Source: Campylobacteraceae bacterium
GTDB lineage: Bacteria; Campylobacterota; Campylobacteria; Campylobacterales; Campylobacteraceae
Assembly: GCA_012519705.1 (NCBI GenBank)
Contig: JAAYPR010000001.1
Span: forward strand, 62,001-126,000
Direction: 5' to 3'
DNA: 64,000 nt
In this document: piece after piece, positions 53,659-62,595 of the stretch
How the letters are laid out: each line of letters begins with the position of its first letter
Position numbering within the stretch: position 1 is the first letter of the stretch
Notes under the pieces: generated by a model
Databases searched by the model: none
What the model saw: the letters and a program-made list of their open reading frames with translations, nothing else
What the model was told of the DNA's origin: nothing
Translations under genes and position numbers: made by a program

Positions 53659-53706
53659 AAAGAATAGAGATAAAAAAAGAGCGATAAATATAAAAAGGAC
53701 AATAAA

Positions 53707-54798
53707 ATGAAATTTAACCAGCACCTAGAGCTAATCCAAAACTATGAAGCAGGAAAACCAATCGAACTAGTTGTTAGAGAGTTTGGGATAAAACCAAAAG
53801 ATGTTATAAAACTAGCTAGTAATGAAAACCCGATGGGCACTAGCAAACTAGTATCAAAAGCCCTAAAAAATAGTGCAAACCTAGCTCATCTCTACCCAGA
53901 TGACTCTATGTTTGAACTAAAAGGAGCATTAGCTAGCAAATACGAAGTAGAGTCTAAAAACATTATAATCGGAGCTGGAAGCGACCAAGTTATAGAGTTT
54001 ATAATGCACGCTTTAACAAACGAAAAAAGAGGGATTTTAACAGCTGGCACTACTTTTTCAATGTATGAAATTTATGCAAAACATACAAATGCTAAAGTTT
54101 TTAAAACAAAGTCAGCAGAGCATAGCTTAAAAGAGATAAAAGAAATTTACGAAGAGAACAAAGATGAAATTTCTATCATCTTCCTATGTCTTCCAAACAA
54201 CCCGCTAGGTGAGTGTTTGGACGCAAAAGCAGTGTATGAGTTTATAAAAAGTGTTGGCGAAGATGTTTTGGTAGTAATTGACGCTGCTTATAATGAGTTT
54301 GCCGCTTATAAAGATAAAAACAAAAAAATAGAACCAAATAAAATCGCCAGTGAGTTTAAAAACGCAATTTATCTTGGAACTTTTTCAAAGCTTTACGGAC
54401 TTGGCGGACTTAGAGTTGGATACGGCGTGGCAAATAGTAAAATCATCTCAAATTTATCAAAGCTAAGGCCACCGTTTAATATCACAAATTTAAGCTTAAA
54501 AGCCGCAATTGAAGTTCTAAAAGACAGAGATTTTAGAGAAAAAACTCTTGAAAACAACGCAAAAGAGATGGAGAGGTTTGAGAAATTTGCTAAGAAAAAC
54601 GGACTTGAGTTTATCCCAAGCTACACAAACTTTATAACTATTTTCTTTAAAAACAGCAGTGAAATTTGTGCCGAGCTTCTAAAAAAAGGGATAATCTTAA
54701 GAGATTTAAAAGGTTATGGGCTAAATGCCATTCGTATAACGATAGGGCTTCCTAGCCAAAACAAAAGAGTTCTTGGGGAACTTAAAAAGTTGTTATAG
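53707..54798 (+). CDS. hisC: histidinol-phosphate aminotransferase
   Basis: Transaminates imidazole-acetol phosphate in histidine synthesis. [11 protein letters not shown] about residues 37-47 and the PLP lysine in [16 protein letters not shown] about 222-237 are diagnostic, with LPNNPLGE about 160-167. Length 363 is normal. Its stop lies only 8 nt before dxs; in C. jejuni I recall flagellar genes in between. Confidence 0.95.
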   Translation: MKFNQHLELIQNYEAGKPIELVVREFGIKPKDVIKLASNENPMGTSKLVSKALKNSANLAHLYPDDSMFELKGALASKYEVESKNIIIGAGSDQVIEFIMHALTNEKRGILTAGTTFSMYEIYAKHTNAKVFKTKSAEHSLKEIKEIYEENKDEISIIFLCLPNNPLGECLDAKAVYEFIKSVGEDVLVVIDAAYNEFAAYKDKNKKIEPNKIASEFKNAIYLGTFSKLYGLGGLRVGYGVANSKIISNLSKLRPPFNITNLSLKAAIEVLKDRDFREKTLENNAKEMERFEKFAKKNGLEFIPSYTNFITIFFKNSSEICAELLKKGIILRDLKGYGLNAIRITIGLPSQNKRVLGELKKLL

Positions 54799-54806
54799 GA
54801 TAAGAT

Positions 54807-56621
54807 GTGAATATAAAAGATAAAAGTATAGATGAGTTAAATGTTCTTTGTGAAGATATTAGGGCTAGGATTTTAGAAGTAGTTAGCAAAAACGGCGGAC
54901 ATCTAAGCTCAAATGTTGGTGCAGTTGAACTAATAGTTGCTATGCACTATGTTTTTGATGCAAAGACTGATCCTTTTATCTTTGACGTTAGCCACCAATG
55001 CTACACTCACAAACTTCTAACCGGTAGATGGGATGAGTTTGAAACTTTGCGTCAATTTGGTGGACTTAGTGGATATACAAAACCAAGCGAGAGCGAGTCT
55101 GACTACTTTGTAGCAGGACATAGCTCAACTTCCATCTCTTTAGCCGTTGGGGCTGCTAAAGCTATAAAGCTAAAAGGCGAAAATAGACTACCAATTGCCC
55201 TAATCGGCGATGGCTCAATGAGTGCTGGTATGGCGTATGAAGCACTAAATGAGTTAGGCGATATCAAGCTTCCAGTTGTTATTATCTTAAATGATAATGA
55301 GATGAGTATAAGCAAGCCAATAGGAGCACTAAGTAAATATCTAAGTCAAAAGATGGCAGAGCCACTCTATATGAGTGCTAGAAATAGACTAAAAGATTTC
55401 ATAGCTAGAAACTTCCCAGAGAGTGCCTCATATATGGCAAAGAAATTTGAAGAGAGTTTAAAGCTTATAACTCCGGGACTTTTCTTTGAAGAACTTGGGC
55501 TTAAATATATAGGTCCTGTTGATGGACATGATTTAGAAGCCATTATAAGAGCACTAGAAATAGCTAAAAACTTAAACAAACCTGTTGTAGTTCACGCTCA
55601 AACCCTAAAAGGCAAAGGCTATGAGATAGCTGAAGGCTGTAAATCAGACTGGCACGGGGTTTCGCCATTTGATTTAGAAAGCGGAAAAGTTTATAAAAAA
55701 GGTGGCAGAAAAAACGCTACTAAAATTTACTCAGAAGCTCTTTTAGAGCTAGCAAAAAAGCATGAAAATGTAGTTGGTGTAACAGCTGCGATGCCAACAG
55801 GAACCGGGATTGACGCTTTGATAGAAGCATATTCTGATAGATTTTGGGACGTAGCGATTGCAGAACAACACGCAGTAACTTCAATGGCAGCTATGGCAAA
55901 GGAAGGGTTTAAGCCATATATCACAATTTATTCTACCTTTATGCAAAGAGCTTATGACCAAGTCATTCATGACTGTGCTATTATGAACTTAGACGTGGTT
56001 ATCGCTATGGATAGGGCTGGCATAGTAGGCGAGGATGGGGAGACTCATCAGGGAGTTTTTGATATAAGCTATCTAAACGCTATCCCAAATATCTCTATGA
56101 TAGCTCCAAGAGATGAGGCTAGCTTTAAAGAGATAGTTAATTACTCATACACTCACAAGGGGGTTTTAGCTATCCGTTACCCAAGGGGAGCTTTTATTTT
56201 AGATAGTGAGTTTGAAAGCAAAGAGATAAAAGGCTCAGAGCTTTTAGTAGATAACGGCTCAAATATCACTCTTATAGGCTATGGAAACGGGGTTGGAAAA
56301 GCATATAGAGTTATGCAAAACTTATCAAATTTAAAGGTAAATTTAGTTGATTTAGTCTTTGCAAAACCACTCGATAAAGAGTTTTTACTAAATTTAGCTA
56401 AAACTAGCAAGGTTTGGTATATCTTTAGCGACTCAGCTAAAATGGGTGGAGTCGGCTCAATCCTTAGCTCATTTTTACAAGAAAATGAAATTTACGATGT
56501 AAAAGTGAAAAGTTTTGAATACGGCGATGAGTTTATACCTCATGGAGAGACAAGCCAAGTAGAGCAAAGTTTAGGCAGAGATATCCAAACGATCACCACA
56601 AAAATACTAAATGATAAATAG
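54807..56621 (+). CDS. dxs: 1-deoxy-D-xylulose-5-phosphate synthase
   Basis: Thiamine-diphosphate enzyme opening the MEP isoprenoid pathway. The GHSSTSISLA stretch is about residues 108-117, the thiamine-diphosphate motif GDGSMSAGM about 136 onward with NDN about 170, and the catalytic glutamate region DVAIAEQHAVTSMAA about 346-360. The start is GTG behind AGGATAAGAT. Length 604 is normal. Confidence 0.96.
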   Translation: MNIKDKSIDELNVLCEDIRARILEVVSKNGGHLSSNVGAVELIVAMHYVFDAKTDPFIFDVSHQCYTHKLLTGRWDEFETLRQFGGLSGYTKPSESESDYFVAGHSSTSISLAVGAAKAIKLKGENRLPIALIGDGSMSAGMAYEALNELGDIKLPVVIILNDNEMSISKPIGALSKYLSQKMAEPLYMSARNRLKDFIARNFPESASYMAKKFEESLKLITPGLFFEELGLKYIGPVDGHDLEAIIRALEIAKNLNKPVVVHAQTLKGKGYEIAEGCKSDWHGVSPFDLESGKVYKKGGRKNATKIYSEALLELAKKHENVVGVTAAMPTGTGIDALIEAYSDRFWDVAIAEQHAVTSMAAMAKEGFKPYITIYSTFMQRAYDQVIHDCAIMNLDVVIAMDRAGIVGEDGETHQGVFDISYLNAIPNISMIAPRDEASFKEIVNYSYTHKGVLAIRYPRGAFILDSEFESKEIKGSELLVDNGSNITLIGYGNGVGKAYRVMQNLSNLKVNLVDLVFAKPLDKEFLLNLAKTSKVWYIFSDSAKMGGVGSILSSFLQENEIYDVKVKSFEYGDEFIPHGETSQVEQSLGRDIQTITTKILNDK

Positions 56622-56638
56622 TATTAGTTAGTATAAAC

Positions 56639-56653
56639 TTATCTTAAAGATAA
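56639..56653. promoter_or_regulatory. PerR-box-like operator upstream of perR
   Basis: TTATCTT-A-AAGATAA is a perfect 7-1-7 palindrome, the geometry of PerR boxes, placed 38 nt before the start codon and just upstream of a GATAAAAT -10 candidate (56657-56664). Fits autoregulation. Confidence 0.55.
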
Positions 56654-56690
56654 TTTGATAAAATCTACGAAAATTATTAAGGATTAAGTT

Positions 56691-57104
56691 ATGCACTATA
56701 TGGAGCTTTTAAAAGAGAGAGGACTAAAAGCAACTCCTCAGAGAATTTCGGTTCTTAAAAACCTGTCAAACCACACCCATCCAACAGTGGATGAGCTTTA
56801 TGAAGAGATTAAAAAAGAGCACCCATCTATCTCTTTGGCAACTGTTTATAAGAACTTAAGTACATTGGTTGAGTGCGGGCTAGTAGTTGAGATAAATAGA
56901 CCAAATAAAAAGCCTAAATTTGACATCTTCGACTACCCGCATATGCACGTTATGTGTAAAAATTGTGGCGAAGTTTTTGACTTTCACGAAGAGACGGAGA
57001 ATTTAAAAGAGTATAAAAAAGAGCTAGAAGTTAAACTAGATAATAAAATTGACGAGATAAATATGGTCGCTGTTGTTGCAACTTGCAAGCAGTGTAGAGA
57101 CTAA
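56691..57104 (+). CDS. perR: Fur-family peroxide-type regulator (PerR)
   Basis: A 137-residue metalloregulator. The winged helix with SLATVYKNLSTLVE (about residues 49-62) binds DNA; the metal region follows with DYPHMHVMCKNCG (two histidines and the first CxxC) and the last CKQC near the C-terminus forms the structural zinc site. Family alternatives are Fur and Zur; the location between dxs and ubiE corresponds, from memory, to perR in C. jejuni. A 7-1-7 palindrome precedes it. Confidence 0.85.
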   Translation: MHYMELLKERGLKATPQRISVLKNLSNHTHPTVDELYEEIKKEHPSISLATVYKNLSTLVECGLVVEINRPNKKPKFDIFDYPHMHVMCKNCGEVFDFHEETENLKEYKKELEVKLDNKIDEINMVAVVATCKQCRD

Positions 57105-57130
57105 ATTTTAAACTTTAAGCACTAATTTGC

Positions 57131-57136
57131 TACAAT
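57131..57136 (+). promoter_or_regulatory. Predicted -10 box for the CYTH-CHAD gene
   Basis: TACAAT 28 nt upstream of the start; GGAGGTGG is the ribosome-binding site. Confidence 0.5.
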
Positions 57137-57164
57137 ATACCCAAAATTTATTGGAGGTGGTTAT

Positions 57165-58565
57165 ATGGAAATAGAGCGTAAATTTTTGCTTAAAGATGCT
57201 TTCATTTTAAGAACTCTTTGTAACGAAAAAGTTACTATTTATAAATCAAACATTACACAGTTTTACACAGAAATCACCAAAAATAGCGAGATAAGATATA
57301 GGAAAAAAGATGATATCTACTATTTAACTACTAAAATTGGCAGTGGAATAGAGCGAGATGAGTTTGAAGTGGTGGTCTCAAAAAATGAATACAACGGCTC
57401 CAAACCCAAAAGAGTCTCTTCATTTATAGAAAAAGATAGATATAGTTTTGAGCTTGACGGCGTCACTCACGCTATCGATATCTATAGCGGGGAGTTAGCT
57501 GGGCTTTTTATTTTAGAGATTGAGTTTGAAACAAAAGAAGAAGCTCTAAATTTCACCCTAAACCCACTTTTTGAAAATGCAAAAGAAGTAACCGAAGATG
57601 AGAGATATAAAAATAAAAACTTATCTCTTTTTGGGAGTCCAAGTTTAGAGTTTGACACTAAAGAAATTTTCAAAAGAGTTGAGAAATCTCCAAATTTAGA
57701 ACTAAACTTCCCATCATATATAGACGCTTATGATGGATTTAGAGTGCTTTTTTACCAAATTTATCTTAGCATTTTACACCATAAAAAGCAGTATCTAGAG
57801 ACAAACGACCCGCATAATCTTCACCAATTTAGAGTAGGGCTTAGAAAAACTAGAAGCCTACTTCAAATTTCAAAAAATCTATATAACAAAGAGATTTTAA
57901 AAACCATTCTAAAAGGTCTTAAAACCACAGCAAAACAAACTAACGCACAAAGAGATTTTGATGTTTTTATAGAATATTTAGAGAGCGTTGAAGGTTCAGA
58001 AGAGGTAGTAAAAAGTCTAAATTTCGTTAGTCAAAATCAAATCAGCGATATAGATAGCTTTCTAAACTCTAAAGAGACTAAAGACTTTTTTATGGACTAT
58101 GAAGCGTTTCTAAATGACATAAATGGCTTTTATAAAGAGAACTCTTATGAGATGAAAAAGTTTGTAGCTCTTTGTATAAGGAGCGAGATTATAGCTATAG
58201 AAAAAGCTCTTTTTAAACTAAATAGTGAGAGCCATAACGATGAGTTTCACGAGGTTAGAATCGACCTTAAAAGACTTAGGTATTTGCTAGAGAGCTTTAG
58301 TCATATGTTTGATATCAGTTCTATGGAATCTTTAGTAAAAAGACTTAAATTTATGCAAGAGCTTTTTGGAAACTTACAAGACAGAGATGTTTGGTGTGAT
58401 ATCATCGATATGTATGATAAAGGCTCGGAAAAAGAGTTTTTGCTAAATCAAAAAGAGATAATCTCAATTGAGATGTTTGAGATAAGAGGTGAAATTTTGG
58501 ATAAAAAAGCTAAATTTATAAAACAGATTAGAAAAATTTCAAAAATATTGAAAGCTTACTATTAA
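57165..58565 (+). CDS. CYTH-CHAD domain protein (predicted triphosphatase/polyphosphate-binding)
   Basis: A 466-residue fusion. The N-terminal CYTH domain starts with the signature EIERKF (residues 2-7), and alternating Glu, Lys and Arg pairs (IRYRKK about 45-50) would line a tunnel for triphosphate. From about residue 190 a helical CHAD domain follows with HQFRVGLRKTRSLLQ and a second RIDLKRLRYLLE repeat, basic surfaces that bind polyphosphate. Related proteins hydrolyse inorganic triphosphate. Its neighbours perR and ubiE do not explain its role. Confidence 0.85.
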   Translation: MEIERKFLLKDAFILRTLCNEKVTIYKSNITQFYTEITKNSEIRYRKKDDIYYLTTKIGSGIERDEFEVVVSKNEYNGSKPKRVSSFIEKDRYSFELDGVTHAIDIYSGELAGLFILEIEFETKEEALNFTLNPLFENAKEVTEDERYKNKNLSLFGSPSLEFDTKEIFKRVEKSPNLELNFPSYIDAYDGFRVLFYQIYLSILHHKKQYLETNDPHNLHQFRVGLRKTRSLLQISKNLYNKEILKTILKGLKTTAKQTNAQRDFDVFIEYLESVEGSEEVVKSLNFVSQNQISDIDSFLNSKETKDFFMDYEAFLNDINGFYKENSYEMKKFVALCIRSEIIAIEKALFKLNSESHNDEFHEVRIDLKRLRYLLESFSHMFDISSMESLVKRLKFMQELFGNLQDRDVWCDIIDMYDKGSEKEFLLNQKEIISIEMFEIRGEILDKKAKFIKQIRKISKILKAYY

Positions 58566-58578
58566 AAAAAGGAAATTC

Positions 58579-59295
58579 ATGGTAAATCAAAACAAAATTA
58601 TAGAGATGTTTAACCAAATCGCCCCAACTTACGACAGAGCAAATAGACTAATTAGCTTTGGTATCGATATGAGTTGGAGAAAAGAGGCAGTTTCAACTAT
58701 ACTTGCAAAGTTTATAAACAAAGATCTAAGCATCGCCGATGTTGCGTGCGGAACTGGCGATATGATGAAGCTTTGGAGTGATATGTCAAAAGGCTACAAT
58801 GCAAACTTAACCCGCCTTGTAGGCATCGACCCAAGTAAAGGGATGCTAGATGTTGCAAGAGAAAAACATAAGGATTTTGAGTTTATCTTAGGCAATGCAG
58901 GACATACAACACTAGAAGACAAAAGCATGGACGTTGTAAGTATAAGTTACGGCATAAGAAACGTAGTTGAGAGAGTTAAAGGACTTGAAGAGTTTAATAG
59001 AGTTTTAAAAGTTGATGGATATTTGGTAGTTTTAGAGTTTGCTAGACCTAAAAAAAGTGGCCTAATAGGTAGAGCAAGAGACTTTTATATCTCCAATATC
59101 TTACCAAAAATAGGCGGAATGGTTTCTAAAAACAAAGAAGCTTATGAGTATCTTCCAAACTCGATTGATGGGTTTTTAGATAAAGAGAGTTTTATAAAAG
59201 AGTTAAAAAACTCAGGATTTGAAGTAGAGCTTGCAAAAAGTTATAGCTTTGATGTTTCAACTCTATTTGTGGCTAAAAAAGTAAGAGATTTATGA
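58579..59295 (+). CDS. ubiE: demethylmenaquinone methyltransferase UbiE/MenG
   Basis: SAM-dependent C-methyltransferase of quinone synthesis. FNQIAPTYDRANRLISFG at residues 11-28 and the SAM motif VACGTGDMM about 55-63 are characteristic, with SISYGIRNV about 115-123. Length 238 is standard. In Campylobacter it would make menaquinone or methylmenaquinone. It overlaps xseA by 4 nt. Confidence 0.94.
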   Translation: MVNQNKIIEMFNQIAPTYDRANRLISFGIDMSWRKEAVSTILAKFINKDLSIADVACGTGDMMKLWSDMSKGYNANLTRLVGIDPSKGMLDVAREKHKDFEFILGNAGHTTLEDKSMDVVSISYGIRNVVERVKGLEEFNRVLKVDGYLVVLEFARPKKSGLIGRARDFYISNILPKIGGMVSKNKEAYEYLPNSIDGFLDKESFIKELKNSGFEVELAKSYSFDVSTLFVAKKVRDL

Positions 59296-60461
59296 TACTA
59301 AGCGTTAGCGAGTTAAACGAAAAAGCAAAAGCCCTACTTGAGATAAACTTTGCAAATATCGAAGTTAAGGGCGAAATTTCAAGACTTACTAAAAACCAAA
59401 GCTCAGGGCATTGGTATTTCACGCTAAAAGATAGAGGTGGGGCGATAAGTTGTGCTATGTTTCGCTTCAACAACTCAAAGGTTAAATTTGAGGTTGAGGA
59501 TGGGATGGAAGTTATCATCTCAGGCAAGGTTAGTATCTACTCACCGAGTGGAAGTTACCAGCTAATTGCTTCAAATTTGAGAGTTGAGGGGGTTGGCGAC
59601 TTAGAACTAGCTTTTAAACAACTTAAGGAAAGACTTGAAAAAGAAGGGCTTTTTGATGGAGAGCGTAAAAAACCACTTCCTGCTTTTCCAAAAAAAGTAG
59701 CCATCATCACTAGCGTTACATCAGCCGCTTATCAAGATATGCTAAGAGTTGCAAAAGATAGAAATGATATGTGCTCGCTCTATGTTTACAACGCTTTAAT
59801 GCAAGGAGATAGTGCGGCAAACTCCATCATAACTGCTCTAAAAAAAGCTGACACTGTAGGCTATGACGCCATCGTCATAGCAAGAGGTGGCGGAAGCAAA
59901 GAGGACTTGTGGTGTTTTAACGATGAGAGTTTAGCAAGAGCCATCTTTGAGGCGAAAACGCCCGTAATTTCAGCTATCGGACATGAGATAGATTTTAGTA
60001 TAAGTGACTTTGTAAGCGACCATAGAAGTCTAACGCCAACTGCTGCGATGGTTGACCTGCTTCCTGAAAAAATAGCTTTTATGCAGTATTTAGATATGAA
60101 AGATAGTGAGTTAAGGGGTTTGATGGAGGCTAAATTTAATGCTTTTGAAAACAGGCTAAGCCACTTAAAATTACTTTTTAAAAACGGAGCGATTGGCAAA
60201 AAAATAGAGCTAAACTTAGCAAATTTAAACCATCTAAAGCGTATTTTTGAGAGTGAATTAAAGTCTAAATTTGCCAAATTTGAGTCAAATTTAAAGCTAA
60301 TAGAAGCTGTTCTAAATGAGAAAAATCACTTCTATAAAGTGACAAAAGGTTTAGTTCAAATTTCAAAAGATGGTAGAGTGGTAAGTTTAGAGAGTTTAAA
60401 AAGTGGCGATGAGATAAGAGTATCATCACAAAGTGCGAGTAAACAAGCAGTTATAAAATAA
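59292..60461 (+). CDS. xseA: exodeoxyribonuclease VII large subunit
   Basis: Catalytic subunit of ExoVII, which degrades single-stranded DNA from both ends. An N-terminal OB fold (VKGEISRLTKNQSSGHWYF about residues 21-39) is followed by the nuclease domain with ARGGGSKEDLWCFNDE about 197-212 and ISAIGHEID about 226-234. A helical region follows. Length 389 is short for the family (usually 440 or more), mainly at the C-terminus. No xseB is beside it. Confidence 0.93.
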   Translation: MILSVSELNEKAKALLEINFANIEVKGEISRLTKNQSSGHWYFTLKDRGGAISCAMFRFNNSKVKFEVEDGMEVIISGKVSIYSPSGSYQLIASNLRVEGVGDLELAFKQLKERLEKEGLFDGERKKPLPAFPKKVAIITSVTSAAYQDMLRVAKDRNDMCSLYVYNALMQGDSAANSIITALKKADTVGYDAIVIARGGGSKEDLWCFNDESLARAIFEAKTPVISAIGHEIDFSISDFVSDHRSLTPTAAMVDLLPEKIAFMQYLDMKDSELRGLMEAKFNAFENRLSHLKLLFKNGAIGKKIELNLANLNHLKRIFESELKSKFAKFESNLKLIEAVLNEKNHFYKVTKGLVQISKDGRVVSLESLKSGDEIRVSSQSASKQAVIK

Positions 60462-60469
60462 ATCTAATT

Positions 60470-60500
60470 CGTCATTGTAAGCGTTAGCATAGCAATCCAG
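60470..60500 (+). repeat. REP-like repeat, degenerate single copy
   Basis: CGTCATTGTAAGCGTTAGC then ATAGCAATCCAG, same ends as the array units near 41 kb, with a shorter tail. It lies between xseA and serC. Confidence 0.7.
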
Positions 60501-60573
60501 AGGCTTAACGGTTAAATTTATGACGATAAAGATTGAGAGTATAAAATAAAATTAAAACATAAAAGGGGTAAAA

Positions 60574-61653
60574 ATGAATAGAGTTATAAACTTTAGTGCT
60601 GGTCCAAGTGGGATTCCACTTCCAGTTTTAGAAGAAGCAAGAGATGAGTTTTTAGACTATAAAGGACAGGGCTGTTCTATCATAGAGATGTCACATAGGG
60701 GCAAAACTTTTGAAGGTGTTCTAAACGCGGCAAAAGACAAAGTTAGGGAGCTTTACGGCTTTGGCGATGAGTATGATATCTTGTTTTTACAAGGTGGGGC
60801 GAGCCTTCAGTTTGCACAAATTCCTATGAACTTAAGCACTGGCAAGGTTGCTCAGTATATCCACACTGGAAACTGGACTAAAAAAGCTATTGCAGAAGCT
60901 AAGATTCTTGGCATTAATTACAAAGTTGTCGCAAGCAGCGAGGATACTAAATTTGATAGAATTCCAGAAATTCCAGAGTTAAATGAAGATGCCGATTATA
61001 CTTACATCTGCTCAAATAATACAATTTATGGAAGTCAGTATAAAGAGTATCCAAAAAGCAAAGCTCCGCTAGTCGTAGATAGTTCAAGTGATCTTTTTAC
61101 TAGAAAAGTTGATATCAGTAATGTTGGGTTGTTTTATGGTGGAATTCAAAAAAACGGTGGTCCATCAGGCGTGACTTTGGTTGTGATAAGAAAGGACATG
61201 ACTGCAAGAACTAATGAAAAAGTGCCAAATATCCTAAGATACAAAACCCAAGTTGATGCAAACTCTATGAGCAACACGCCAAATACATTTGGCATTTATA
61301 TGCTTGATTTGATGCTAAAATGGGTGATAAATGAAGGCGGACTTGATGAGATGGATAGACGCGCGGCCGCTAAAGGAAACTTGCTTTACAACGCAATCGA
61401 TGAGATGAGTGATTTTTACAAAGGGCATGTGCAAAAAGACTCAAGATCGCTTATGAACGTTGTCTTTAACATCGCAGACGGAAGTGAGTTAGAGGCTAAA
61501 TTTGTAGAACTTGCCACAAAAGAGGGAATGATAGGCTTAAAAGGACACAGAGTTTTAGGCGGAATCAGAGCTTCTTTATACAACGCTGTAACGCTAAAAG
61601 ATGTAGAAACTTTAACTGGGTTTATGAGAGAATTTGCTAAAAAGAATGGGTAA
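60574..61653 (+). CDS. serC: phosphoserine aminotransferase
   Basis: PLP enzyme that makes phosphoserine. FSAGPSGIP at residues 6-14, EMSHRGKTF about 39-47, and the PLP lysine in YGGIQKNGGPSG about 188-199 are diagnostic. Length 359 is normal. Upstream are a REP-like repeat and a TATAAA candidate -10 near 60540. Confidence 0.96.
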   Translation: MNRVINFSAGPSGIPLPVLEEARDEFLDYKGQGCSIIEMSHRGKTFEGVLNAAKDKVRELYGFGDEYDILFLQGGASLQFAQIPMNLSTGKVAQYIHTGNWTKKAIAEAKILGINYKVVASSEDTKFDRIPEIPELNEDADYTYICSNNTIYGSQYKEYPKSKAPLVVDSSSDLFTRKVDISNVGLFYGGIQKNGGPSGVTLVVIRKDMTARTNEKVPNILRYKTQVDANSMSNTPNTFGIYMLDLMLKWVINEGGLDEMDRRAAAKGNLLYNAIDEMSDFYKGHVQKDSRSLMNVVFNIADGSELEAKFVELATKEGMIGLKGHRVLGGIRASLYNAVTLKDVETLTGFMREFAKKNG

Positions 61654-61684
61654 AAAATATATTTTTAGTTGAAGGAGTTTGTAT

Positions 61685-61690
61685 TATAAT
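61685..61690 (+). promoter_or_regulatory. Predicted -10 box for the amino-acid-binding protein gene
   Basis: TATAAT with a long 5' leader of about 62 nt before the start codon; the leader shows no obvious hairpin. Confidence 0.5.
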
Positions 61691-61758
61691 TGGAGTGCGG
61701 AGTTAAATAGTTTCACAATAGTGGTATTTAATAAAAATACGCCCCATGAAAGGAAAAA

Positions 61759-62547
61759 ATGAAATTTAAAAAAATGTTTTTAGTTATTTCGATTAGCTTT
61801 TTATCTTTAGTGGCTGCCCCAATAAAGATTGGGATGAGTCCAGATTATCCACCTTTTGGATATTTGGAAGGCGATAAAATGGCTGGATTTGATGTCGAGT
61901 TTGCACAAATGCTTTTTAAAGAGCTGGGGTTAGAGTATGTTATCGTACCTACCATGTATCCTGATATTTGTAGTAAAATTTCTAGTGGAGAGTTAGACAT
62001 TGGAATATCAGCTATGGGTATTGATGAAAATACAGTTGGTTGTGATTATAGTGTTTCATATTATGAAAGTGTAAATATGTATGTAACATCAGCTAGCAGT
62101 GGTATAAAATCAAAAGAGGATTTAGCTGGTAAAAAAATAGGGTATTTTTACGATGGAGCCCAGATGTATAGAGAGTTGATAGCTGAAATTCCTATGGCAA
62201 GAGGGTATCCTAAAACCAACGTTAGTAGCATGATTCTTTCTTTGTTTGAAAATAGACTGGATGCTATTATAGTAGATAGTACAGGGGTTATACCTTTTGT
62301 TAAGGGAAACTATGATTATCTAGATAAGCTAGAAAGATCAGCTTTTGACTTGGCTGTTTCTCTTGGAGTAAATACAAAACTAGTAGTTATACATGAAGAA
62401 CCTTCACCAGAGGCTCAAACTATTATTAGTTTTCCAAAAAATAGGCTGGGTGAACTTAAAACAGATATAAACCAAGTAATAATAAAATTTAGAGAGAATA
62501 ATGCTTTTCAGCCATTGTTAGAAAAGTATGATTTAATATTAAATTGA
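61759..62547 (+). CDS. amino-acid-type ABC transporter periplasmic binding protein (SBP family 3)
   Basis: A 262-residue protein with a signal peptide (residues 1-19) followed by IKIGMSPDYPPFGYLEGDKMAG-type sequence, the standard start of polar-amino-acid binding proteins, and GFDVEFAQMLFKELG. No permease or ATPase gene is adjacent, so it is an orphan at this locus or serves a transporter encoded elsewhere. Ligand unknown. Confidence 0.85.
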   Translation: MKFKKMFLVISISFLSLVAAPIKIGMSPDYPPFGYLEGDKMAGFDVEFAQMLFKELGLEYVIVPTMYPDICSKISSGELDIGISAMGIDENTVGCDYSVSYYESVNMYVTSASSGIKSKEDLAGKKIGYFYDGAQMYRELIAEIPMARGYPKTNVSSMILSLFENRLDAIIVDSTGVIPFVKGNYDYLDKLERSAFDLAVSLGVNTKLVVIHEEPSPEAQTIISFPKNRLGELKTDINQVIIKFRENNAFQPLLEKYDLILN

Positions 62548-62567
62548 TTTGTAAAAACAGCTAATGT

Positions 62568-62595
62568 TTTGGTGGGAAGTTTATTTCCCGCCAAA
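62568..62595. terminator. Bidirectional terminator between the binding protein and fabH
   Basis: TTTGGTGGGAA (62568-62578) pairs with TTCCCGCCAAA (62585-62595), 11 bp with one G-U pair. The fabH stop codon lies in the loop and the outer A/T bases serve both directions. Confidence 0.65.
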
